Shown here one piece after another: positions 56,755 through 64,000 of a stretch of 64,000 nt of DNA (position 1 is the stretch's first letter; every line of letters starts with the position of its first letter). The stretch spans positions 18,938-82,937 of the forward strand of contig DAOTVZ010000288.1 of assembly GCA_034436045.1 (NCBI GenBank), read 5' to 3'. A program made the translations under genes and the position numbers. The notes under the pieces are model-generated. The model was given only the letters and a program-made list of their open reading frames with translations, was not told where the DNA came from and made no database searches. The DNA comes from H111-94 sp034436045. Lineage in GTDB: Bacteria; Chloroflexota; Ktedonobacteria; Ktedonobacterales; Ktedonobacteraceae.

Positions 56755-59478
56755 TTACCCCACCAGTTCCGCTTTCCTTGCCAGCAGCTTATTGACGCGC
56801 TCCTCTTGCGCGGCCAACTTTTCGCGCTCCTTCTCGACGACTTCGGGTTTGGCTTTGGTCACGAAGTTTTCGTTGGCAAGCTTGCTTTGCAGGCGGGCCA
56901 TCTCTTGACGGGCCTGAGCGATCTCTTTGTCCATGCGCTCAAGCTCTTTGGCGATGTCGAGCATACCGGCCAGGGGCAGGTAGATTTCAATACTCCCCGC
57001 CAGCAGGCTCATGGCCTGTTCCGGCTTACGCTCAAGCTCGACATAGAACTGCGGCTTCTCGGTGCGCGCCAGGAACTCGATCAGGGGGGCCTGGGCCTCG
57101 AACATGCTCAGGTCGTCGCCGACGGTCATTATTACCGGGATACGGCGGGCGGGATCGACATTCATCTGGTTGCGTGCGTCGCGGATGCGCGTGATGACCT
57201 CTTGCAGCAGGCCAAAGCGCCGTTCTGCGTCGTCGTCCAGCGCCTCGGTATTGGCAGTGGGCCAGTCTGCCACGATGAGGGCGGGCGCGGGCCACTGCGC
57301 TTTGTCCGGCACACTGATACTGTACAGGTGTTGCCACACCTCTTCGGTAACGAAGGGCATGTAGGGATGCAGCAGGCGCAGACTTTGATCCAGCACGGCG
57401 CGCAGAATAGCGGTAGTGCTGTGGCGTAGCTCCTCGTCGCCTTGCATCTGCACCTTAGCGATCTCCACGTACCAGTCGCAATAGTCTGACCAGAAGAACT
57501 CGTTGATCTGGCGACCGGCTTCGCCAAGCTGGAAATCTTCGATCAGGCGCGTCACGTTCTGCGTCAAACGTGCCAGTCTGCTGAGTATCCAACGGTCGGC
57601 TAGTGTGCGTGGATAGACGGCGCTAATCTCCGGCACGCCGCCAGTGACGTCAGCGGTAGTCATCATCACGAAGCGCGAAGCGTTCCATATCTTATTGGCG
57701 AAATTGCGATTACCGATGATGCGTTCCGGCACCAGCTTCATGTCGTTGCCGGGTGTGCTACTGGTTGCCAGCGTGAAGCGCAGCGCGTCGGTGCCGAACT
57801 CGTCCATGACCTCGATGGGATCGATGACGTTGTTCTTGGATTTGCTCATCTTCTCGCCCTTTGCGTCGCGCACCAGACCATGTAGGTAGATGGTATGGAA
57901 CGGAATAGTGCCCAGAAAGTGGATACCGGACATCACCATACGCGCCACCCAGAAGAAGATGATGTCGTAGCCCGTCTCCATCACCGAGGTCGGGTAGTAG
58001 CGCCGCAGATCGGGCGTGTCGTTGGGCCAGCCGAGCGTGCTGAAAGGCCAGAGCCATGAGCTAAACCAGGTATCCAGCACGTCCTCGTCCTGGTGCAGAT
58101 TGCTTCCCTCACACCTGGGGCAGACCGTCACGTCCTCGCGGCTGACGATCATCTCGCCGCAGTCGTCGCAGTACCAGACGGGGATGCGATGACCCCACCA
58201 GAGTTGACGTGAGATACACCAGTCATGAATATTCTCCAGCCAGTCCATGTAGGTTTTGTTGAAACGCTCCGGCACAATCTTGAGCAGGCCATATTTGACT
58301 GCGCCAATGGCCGGTGTCGCCAGGGGCGTCATCTTCACAAACCACTGTTTGGAGATCAACGGCTCAACGACCGTATCGCAACGCTGACAGCGACCGAGCG
58401 GCACCATGTAATCCTCAATCTTGACCACCAGCCCAAGCTGCTGCAACTCCTCCACGATCTTCTTACGCGCCTCGTAGCGGTCGAGTCCGGCGTAGTGACC
58501 GGCCTCAGCCGTCATCTTGCCATCGAAGCCAATGACCTGGACGCGCGGCAGATTGTGGCGATTGCCGACCTCAAAGTCGGTCGGATCATGAGCGGGCGTG
58601 ACCTTGACCGCTCCGGTGCCAAACGAGGACTCCACCACGTCATCGGCGATGATCGGTATCTCGCGGTTCATGATGGGCAACAGCGCCTTGCGGCCCACGA
58701 GCTTTTTGTAGCGCGGGTCTTTGGGATTGACGGCTACGGCGGTATCACCCAGGATCGTCTCCGGGCGCGTAGTTGCCACACTGATATACTCGGTGGGCGC
58801 GTTCTCCTGATCGGGGAGCGGCACGAGGGGATAGCGCACATAGGTCAGGGTACCCTGCGTATCGACATGGTTCACCTCAAGGTCAGAAAGCGCGCTCATG
58901 CAACGCGGGCACCAGTTGATGATGCGTTCGCCGCGATAGATCAGGCCCTCCTCGTACAGACGCACAAAGACCTCGCGCACGGCTTTCGAGAGACCTTCAT
59001 CCAGCGTGAAGCGTTCACGCGACCAATCGCAAGATGCGCCCAGGCGGCGGTGCTGATCCTGAATGCGGCTCTTGTACTGATCGACCCATTGCCAGACGCG
59101 CTCCAAAAACTTCTCGCGGCCCAACTGGTGGCGGTCGGTGCCCTCTTTGGCAAGCAAGCGCTCCACCACCGTTTGCGTGGCGATGCCAGCGTGATCCTCG
59201 CCGGGCACCCATAGCGTGTCATCGCCGATCATGCGATGATAGCGAATCAAGATATCTTCGATGGTGGCCGTAATGGCGTGGCCCAGGTGCAGCGCGCCCG
59301 TCACGTTGGGCGGCGGCATGCTAATCACAAAAGTTTTGCCGGTGTGCGCTTTGGGGTTGGGCTTGAAGTAGCCGTTCTCCTCCCAAAAGCGATACCACTT
59401 GCCCTCAACCGCCTGTGGCACATAGGCTTTGGGTAACGAGGCGGCAATGTTTTCGCTGTTCTTTTGTTGTTCTATCAT
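56755..59478 (-). CDS. valS: Valyl-tRNA synthetase
   Basis: A 907-residue class Ia synthetase. The HIGH motif is PPPNVTGALHLGHAI and the KMSKS loop is GEKMSKSKNNVIDP. An editing (CP1) domain lies between, with a zinc-knuckle-like CDDCGEM and CPRCEGS. The anticodon-binding domain and the C-terminal coiled-coil arm (LERMDKEIAQARQEMARLQSKLANE) complete the enzyme. It attaches Val to tRNA and removes mis-charged Thr. AGGAG lies seven bases before the ATG. A T-box leader directly upstream controls expression in response to uncharged tRNA-Val. Confidence 0.99.
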   Translation of the reverse strand: MIEQQKNSENIAASLPKAYVPQAVEGKWYRFWEENGYFKPNPKAHTGKTFVISMPPPNVTGALHLGHAITATIEDILIRYHRMIGDDTLWVPGEDHAGIATQTVVERLLAKEGTDRHQLGREKFLERVWQWVDQYKSRIQDQHRRLGASCDWSRERFTLDEGLSKAVREVFVRLYEEGLIYRGERIINWCPRCMSALSDLEVNHVDTQGTLTYVRYPLVPLPDQENAPTEYISVATTRPETILGDTAVAVNPKDPRYKKLVGRKALLPIMNREIPIIADDVVESSFGTGAVKVTPAHDPTDFEVGNRHNLPRVQVIGFDGKMTAEAGHYAGLDRYEARKKIVEELQQLGLVVKIEDYMVPLGRCQRCDTVVEPLISKQWFVKMTPLATPAIGAVKYGLLKIVPERFNKTYMDWLENIHDWCISRQLWWGHRIPVWYCDDCGEMIVSREDVTVCPRCEGSNLHQDEDVLDTWFSSWLWPFSTLGWPNDTPDLRRYYPTSVMETGYDIIFFWVARMVMSGIHFLGTIPFHTIYLHGLVRDAKGEKMSKSKNNVIDPIEVMDEFGTDALRFTLATSSTPGNDMKLVPERIIGNRNFANKIWNASRFVMMTTADVTGGVPEISAVYPRTLADRWILSRLARLTQNVTRLIEDFQLGEAGRQINEFFWSDYCDWYVEIAKVQMQGDEELRHSTTAILRAVLDQSLRLLHPYMPFVTEEVWQHLYSISVPDKAQWPAPALIVADWPTANTEALDDDAERRFGLLQEVITRIRDARNQMNVDPARRIPVIMTVGDDLSMFEAQAPLIEFLARTEKPQFYVELERKPEQAMSLLAGSIEIYLPLAGMLDIAKELERMDKEIAQARQEMARLQSKLANENFVTKAKPEVVEKEREKLAAQEERVNKLLARKAELVG

Positions 59479-59495
59479 TGCGTACTCCTATGCAT

Positions 59496-59815
59496 AAAAA
59501 AAGCCCTTCCCGTCAAGGACGAGAAAGGGACTCGTGGTACCACCTTGTTTCAATCAACGCCCTATCATTATCCCGTTTATCCTGCTCATCATACAAAAAC
59601 ACAACGGCGTTGATTCTCATTCCTGGCGCTAACGGGCCACCCGTGAAAATTGCCGCGCCGATGCCGACACGGTTCCTTTTCAGACTCGCAGGCGACCTTC
59701 CGCGTGTCGCATCCTGAGTCGGCTTACAGCCGATGGCCGACCCTCTCTGTCAGTAGGACGCGCGTACTCCTCCTGCTCACCGTCACATGTACGTGAGTTG
59801 TGATTAACTGTAGTC
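59496..59815 (-). ncRNA. T-box riboswitch leader of valS
   Basis: Read on the minus strand. The conserved T-box sequence ACAAGGTGGTACCAC (59548-59534) is close to the consensus AGGGTGGNACCGCG. It is followed by a terminator stem (CCCTTTCTCGTC with GACGGGAAGGG) and seven T residues (59502-59496). The distal Stem I pattern AGAGAG-GGTCGGCC-ATCGGCTGTAAGCC is upstream. A GUC triplet at 59696-59694 (in GAAGGTCG) is a candidate Val specifier codon. The leader fills the ~320 bp between valS and the preceding gene. Confidence 0.93.
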
Positions 59816-59870
59816 TAGCGAGTATGCGATGGGTTGTCAAGGGCTTAATCGGTTATGGAATTATTGAGCA

Positions 59871-61133
59871 TCACGGTTTGGGTAAGAAGTTCTGGTCGCC
59901 GAAGTTGCCGCCGAGTACGTCCTGAGAGGAAGCACCGAGCCAGCGATCCAGTACAGTGGCATAGACCGAGCGGAAGTCGGTGGTGTATTTCAGATTGCCA
60001 TAGCTATCCAGGTTGGTCAGGCTGGATGGCTCACCGTAGATGCCGCGATTAACTGGATTGCCCAGGATGAACATGGGAGCGGCGGTGCCGTGATCGGTGC
60101 CCTGGCTACCGTTCTCCTCTACGCGGCGTCCGAACTCCGACCAGGTCATGACGACGACATTATCGGCTTTGTTGTGCTGTGCGAGATCGGTATAGAAGGC
60201 ATAGAGACCATCGGCCAGGGTCTTCATCAGCGTATCGTGAGTAGTTTTCTCGTTAGCGTGCGTATCGAAACCACCGAGCGTCACGTAGCCGATACGTAAG
60301 CCGAGTCCCTCAATAATGGCCTGGGCCAGAATTTTGAGACCGGCGGAAAAGGAATCGGTGGGATACTGCACGGTCGAATGATACTGTGCAACAGCCTGGT
60401 GCAGACGGTTTGAGCCATCCTGGGCATTGAGGGCCGTCGTCTCCAATAGCGCGGCGTAGGGGGCAGTACTGGGATAGCCGTGATACAGGTTGAACAGCGC
60501 GCGCATGCGGGCATTGCCATCATCTTTATCCAGTGGATCGGGATAAACGCGATAGCTTTGCACATTGGCGATGGTTGGCACAGGTTTGCTGATTGATGAG
60601 AGGGCCTGCGCCGTCTGTGTGCCAATGTCCATGACCTGGAAGGGATGACCATCCTGATCGACCATGCCAGCAACGAGCTTGCTCAACCAGCCTGTGGTGC
60701 CGTTGCCGCTCAAGTCGAGGGTCTGCCAGATGTCCATGGCCTGGAAATGCGAGAGGCTTGGATTAGGGTAGCCGACGCCTTCAACGATGGCTAGATGGCC
60801 CGCGTCCCACAACTGCTTAAGCGGAGCCAGATTGGGATGCAGGCCGAGGCCCGATTCGAGCGGCAGGACCTGCGTCTCTGGAATCGCCAGCGTCGGACGC
60901 AGCTTCTTATAGGTAGAGTCAGTGTAGGGGACAACGGTATTCAAACCGTCGTTGCCACCAGCCATCTGCACGATAATCAAGGTATGATCGGTGGCACTCT
61001 GCGCGATAGTCGAGCCTTGCAGCGCCAGCGTGTGGGCTGAGGCGATGCCGCGACTGAAAATGGCGGGCATGACCATACCGGCTGAGACGACCAGCAGGCC
61101 ATCTTTAATCATGGCCCTTCGCGTCAACTTCAT
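59871..61133 (-). CDS. DUF1501 family protein, Tat-exported
   Basis: A 420-residue protein with a Tat-like signal (MKLTRRAMIKDG then a hydrophobic stretch). DUF1501 proteins belong to the alkaline phosphatase/sulfatase-like superfamily. Typical segments are VQMAGGNDGLNTVVPY, LWDAGHLAIVEGVGY, SHFQAMDIWQT, GGFDTHANEK and VVMTWSEFGRRVEENGSQGTDHG. It is downstream of DUF1800, 30 bp away, a pairing conserved in many bacteria. The function is not established. Export suggests an outer-face or secreted role in polymer or phosphate chemistry. AAAGGAG precedes the ATG. Confidence 0.93.
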   Translation of the reverse strand: MKLTRRAMIKDGLLVVSAGMVMPAIFSRGIASAHTLALQGSTIAQSATDHTLIIVQMAGGNDGLNTVVPYTDSTYKKLRPTLAIPETQVLPLESGLGLHPNLAPLKQLWDAGHLAIVEGVGYPNPSLSHFQAMDIWQTLDLSGNGTTGWLSKLVAGMVDQDGHPFQVMDIGTQTAQALSSISKPVPTIANVQSYRVYPDPLDKDDGNARMRALFNLYHGYPSTAPYAALLETTALNAQDGSNRLHQAVAQYHSTVQYPTDSFSAGLKILAQAIIEGLGLRIGYVTLGGFDTHANEKTTHDTLMKTLADGLYAFYTDLAQHNKADNVVVMTWSEFGRRVEENGSQGTDHGTAAPMFILGNPVNRGIYGEPSSLTNLDSYGNLKYTTDFRSVYATVLDRWLGASSQDVLGGNFGDQNFLPKP

Positions 61134-61163
61134 GGATAGTCTCCTTTATGTTCTGTCTATCGA

Positions 61164-62825
61164 CTAATTCAATTGATATTCAGGCGCGCCCATCATCAGG
61201 TAGAGGGTGCCGCGTACATTGCTGAGCGGATAGCTCTTGCCGTTCGTCAGCGTGATGGTCGGATACGGGCGACCACTGCTATTGCTGGTAAAATAGCTCA
61301 CAAGCTGGTCGCGGGTCTGCGTGGTGATATTGCCGTCGAGCAAGAATGAGGCATAGTAGTCTACAAACTGCTCAGGTGAAGCGATCTTGTTGGCATCAAC
61401 GATGGCTTGAAAATCTGGCGGCTGAACGCCAGCTTTCTGGTTGCGATTGACAAGCAGCAGATCGATATAGTTCAGGCGGTTCATCCAGGTGCCGCTATTG
61501 AGCCAGTAGGCGCTGACCTTATCGCCGGGCCAACCGGCGACATTGGGTGGATTGAAGACCTGCTGCCCCAGCACAGTGGTCATGGCAGGCAGGCCCTGTC
61601 CGTTGCCCTGGATATTGAGGGCGCGATAGGCCCCCACGACGAACTCTACAGGAGATTTGAGCCGACTGCGATAGGCTTTAGCAGATGAGAATTGCGGTGA
61701 GAGGAGCAGCGCGCGCATAACGTCACCCATGTTGTGACCGCTTTTGACGTAGACATCCACCAGCGGGCTGAGATCATCATTGCTGGGATTCTCATAGACA
61801 AAGAAGGTAAAGAGTTTGCGTGTGATGAACCAGGGTGCGGCTGGATGATTGGTGAGGATGCGAATAATATCTTTGTAGTCAAAGTTGCCGCGCTGCCCCA
61901 TAAAGTTTTTCACCAGATCGTTGTGATCTCTGGGGAAGTAGCGCGAGGTGGTGGGGCCAGTAATGTGCCATCCGGTGAGAGCAGCAGCGGCCCCGAAGAC
62001 ATCTTGCTGCGTATAGTTAGCGACGCCTACCGTGAAGAGTTCCATGAGTTCGCGCGCGTAGTTCTCATTGGGAGCGTTTTTATGGCTTTTGGTCAAGTCC
62101 AGATAGAAGAGCATAGCCGGGTCGGCGGTGATGCCGAGTAGAATGTTATCAAAGGTGTCGAAGGCGTGTGCACGTAAAAACTGGTTCTGGTTCAGCATGC
62201 GCTCGGCAGCATAGATGCCGCCCGCTTTGGTGAAGCTGCTGGTCAGCACGCCATGCCAGAAGAGGGTCATTTTTTCCAGCAAAGGACGTTGCGTCCAGGC
62301 CATGCGCAGGAGCCACCAGCGCTGAATATCGGCAATAGCGGGGCCGCGACCGCTTAATTGCAAATTGAGCGCGCTCAGGCGGTTCTCCGTCTCATCATCA
62401 TTCACCTGCTGGTAGTTAAGTAGGCGATTGACCGCCCCCTCAAAGCCGAGACTCTGATAGAGCGCCATATCCTGCGCTGAAGCACCGAAGCCTGCCTTAC
62501 GCAAGAGATGCCCGATCTGCATATTGCTGGCAATAGGGCCATGCGTAATCGTAGTGAATAGCCCGTGCTGCCATGCTTCGGCCAGACCAACGCCGCCAAC
62601 AGCTGCCGCACCCGCGCCAAGCGCGACTGCACCCAGAAGTTTGCGGCGCGAAAGCGGTTTTTTGGGTGGTGTGGTCGGAGCAGGCGCGTTAGCAGACGTT
62701 GCGCTCTGCCCACTCACTGCTGGTAGCGGCACGGTAGACTGAACTGCGGGCTGCTGCTGCTGCCCTGACGAAGACTGGTCGCCTGGCCAGGGCAAAGTTG
62801 GTTCATCATAAACATTCGTATCCAT
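61164..62825 (-). CDS. DUF1800 family protein, Tat-type signal
   Basis: A 553-residue protein. About 50 low-complexity residues precede a twin-arginine segment (LSRRKLLGAVALGAGAAAVGG), an unusually late Tat signal. The body has features of DUF1800: HLLRKAGFGAS, WWLLRMAWTQRPLLEKMTLFWHG, FDTFDNILLGIT, NENYARELMELFTVGV and YTQQDVFGAAAALTGW, then NPPNVAGWPGDK. It pairs with the next gene (DUF1501). The pair may act on extracellular polymers; nothing here proves the activity. GGGAG lies 12 bases before the ATG. Confidence 0.93.
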   Translation of the reverse strand: MDTNVYDEPTLPWPGDQSSSGQQQQPAVQSTVPLPAVSGQSATSANAPAPTTPPKKPLSRRKLLGAVALGAGAAAVGGVGLAEAWQHGLFTTITHGPIASNMQIGHLLRKAGFGASAQDMALYQSLGFEGAVNRLLNYQQVNDDETENRLSALNLQLSGRGPAIADIQRWWLLRMAWTQRPLLEKMTLFWHGVLTSSFTKAGGIYAAERMLNQNQFLRAHAFDTFDNILLGITADPAMLFYLDLTKSHKNAPNENYARELMELFTVGVANYTQQDVFGAAAALTGWHITGPTTSRYFPRDHNDLVKNFMGQRGNFDYKDIIRILTNHPAAPWFITRKLFTFFVYENPSNDDLSPLVDVYVKSGHNMGDVMRALLLSPQFSSAKAYRSRLKSPVEFVVGAYRALNIQGNGQGLPAMTTVLGQQVFNPPNVAGWPGDKVSAYWLNSGTWMNRLNYIDLLLVNRNQKAGVQPPDFQAIVDANKIASPEQFVDYYASFLLDGNITTQTRDQLVSYFTSNSSGRPYPTITLTNGKSYPLSNVRGTLYLMMGAPEYQLN

Positions 62826-63134
62826 AGTTCGCTATTTCTCCCACAAAATCGGGTGCTTTATTGCATTTCTCATCTATTTCTCATCTGATACATGTATTGT
62901 AACTGAGAAATCTCAAGGAACTCTCAAGAGGGCTTCCAGATTTTTCCAAGAAATCACGTGCCGCAGGGTACCTGTGAGGGATACCCGGCGGCGGAGTAAG
63001 CTTCTGCTTGTTTGCTGTGAATTTTTGCGTTACCCTAAATAGGTATAATAGTTGCATTTTATTATAGGGCTTTTTAAAATATGAAAGCTGATATGAACAA
63101 CTTTATTGCAGAGATTAGAAAAGATTAGACACTA
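62826..63134. other. 309-bp spacer between DUF1800 and the GT-C gene, with promoter candidate
   Basis: Divergent promoters for the DUF1800/1501 pair and the glycosyltransferase should lie here. TATAAT at 63044-63049 is a good -10 for the plus strand, but no -35 at correct distance was found. A 15-codon frame (63081-63128) lies just before the GT-C ATG without a ribosome-binding site. Confidence 0.45.
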
Positions 63135-64000
63135 ATGGATACACAAACACTGCCCCACCTCAATGCTGTTCAACTTACTGCTAAGCCAAATTACCGCTCA
63201 GGCTATCTCTTACTCTTTTTATGCCTGCTGCTGTCGGGAAGCGCGCTCTTCTACCTGGACGCTGTGCTACCCCTACGCGATCTCTGGTTCTATAATGCCC
63301 TGTTAACGGTGCCCTGGCGTAACTGGCTGTTGTTGCCTGCTCATCTGCTGTTTCCAGGCTTGCCTACCCTCTCTGTGTTACCCGGTGTGCATCGTGTGCG
63401 ACCTTCATCGATGACAATTCCCTGGCTGGAGACGAGCCTGCTGTTGCCTGGCTTCTGCTTCTTATTTACAGGCTACCTGCTGGCTGTACGCTATCTGCCA
63501 CGCTATTTGTCGCAACGTGGCATCATCCTTTCAACTCTACTGCTCGGCCTGCTCTATATACTGATCCCGGTCGTCACTTCGCAGGACATTTTCTCATATA
63601 TCGCCTATGCTCGCATGTTGTTTGTTTATCATTTTAATCCTCTAGTACTGCCGCCCACTGCTATTCCACACGACGTAATCTACCCATATCTGTACTGGGT
63701 GCATCAGCCTTCCATCTATGGCCCCGTCTGGGTCTGGCTCTGCGGCATCTTACTGGAAATAACACTGCACATGGGTTTTACCCACGTGGCCTCTATGGTA
63801 CTGATGCTGCGCCTGTTCTCGCTGGCAATGCATCTCGGCTCGGTTCAGTTGATCTGGTCGATAAGCGGCTACATGCAGAGAACGACACCGTATAGTGCTA
63901 GCTCGCAACAGCAGCGCATACGAGCCACGCTGGCCTTTGCCTGGAATCCTTTTTTGCTGTTTGAGGCGGCTGTCAATGCCCACGTGGACATCACCATGCT
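63135..64000 (+). CDS. GT-C-type membrane glycosyltransferase, C-terminus cut by window edge
   Basis: Only the first 288 codons are present. The frame starts at ATG 63135 and is open to the edge. Multiple hydrophobic segments (for example YLLLFLCLLLSGSALFYL and FCFLFTGYLLAV) and the loop TSQDIFSYIAYARML, with the Asp of GT-C enzymes, plus HQPSIYGPVWVWL, fit polyprenol-phosphate mannosyl/glucosyltransferases (MptA/MptB- or GT87-like). Such enzymes add sugars to lipids or glycans on the outer side of the membrane. The ribosome-binding site is weak. The rest of the gene is outside the window. Confidence 0.8.
   Translation, partial: MDTQTLPHLNAVQLTAKPNYRSGYLLLFLCLLLSGSALFYLDAVLPLRDLWFYNALLTVPWRNWLLLPAHLLFPGLPTLSVLPGVHRVRPSSMTIPWLETSLLLPGFCFLFTGYLLAVRYLPRYLSQRGIILSTLLLGLLYILIPVVTSQDIFSYIAYARMLFVYHFNPLVLPPTAIPHDVIYPYLYWVHQPSIYGPVWVWLCGILLEITLHMGFTHVASMVLMLRLFSLAMHLGSVQLIWSISGYMQRTTPYSASSQQQRIRATLAFAWNPFLLFEAAVNAHVDITM

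Overview
The window looks like a chromosomal segment of a high-GC, soil-type member of the Chloroflexota, most likely class Ktedonobacteria. This is inferred from gene content and style: a CIRCE-controlled hrcA, a T-box before valS, monoderm-like penicillin-binding proteins, a DUF1501/DUF1800 pair, FHA and kinase-like signalling proteins, and many intergenic palindromic repeats. I cannot confirm the taxon without a search. No rRNA, tRNA, insertion sequence or CRISPR array was recognised.

Layout. 0-8.4 kb (minus strand): two-component system (kinase cut by the window edge), glycogen-debranching-type glucosidase, class I aminotransferase, DNA polymerase I. 8.7-10.2 kb (plus): small HTH regulator and an endonuclease/exonuclease/phosphatase protein. 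10.4-15.1 kb (minus): hrcA-dnaK-dnaJ with a CIRCE operator but no grpE. 15.1-16.0 kb: antitoxin-like gene, frameshifted RelE/ParE-like toxin and a possible short transcript. 16.0-24.2 kb (minus): class A PBP, methyltransferase, thiolase, anti-sigma/ECF sigma pair, with a 44-bp tandem array at 22.1-22.3 kb. 24.6-29.3 kb: four minus-strand regulatory-type genes (a GGD-repeat solenoid, a small protein, a DUF2089-type HTH protein and a membrane protein), divergent from two ABC ATPases that lack a permease. 29.4-36.5 kb: EamA transporter, groES-groEL preceded by a Cys-rich protein, biotinyl-domain protein, PBP2-type protein, proline dehydrogenase. 36.5-42.7 kb (minus): MacA/MacB-type export system with an unusually long repeated adaptor hairpin. 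43.2-45.3 kb (minus): isolated phage portal-like gene with two small companions. 45.6-48.7 kb: PAS histidine kinase and a probable pseudokinase. 49-52.8 kb: DUF3311/sodium-solute symporter, convergent with a cyclase and a two-subunit TPP decarboxylase. 52.9-64 kb: CCA-adding-type enzyme, FHA-PrsW fusion, valS with T-box, DUF1501/DUF1800 pair and the start of a GT-C glycosyltransferase.

Two themes stand out. First, a palindromic repeat (core GGGCGTGATNNATCACGCCC) lies repeatedly between co-oriented minus-strand genes in the first 41 kb, including inside the chaperone operon, and is absent from the last 23 kb. Second, three adjacent genes at 24.6-27.1 kb share one short helical-hairpin motif in different positions, which suggests an uncharacterised cytoplasmic regulatory assembly.
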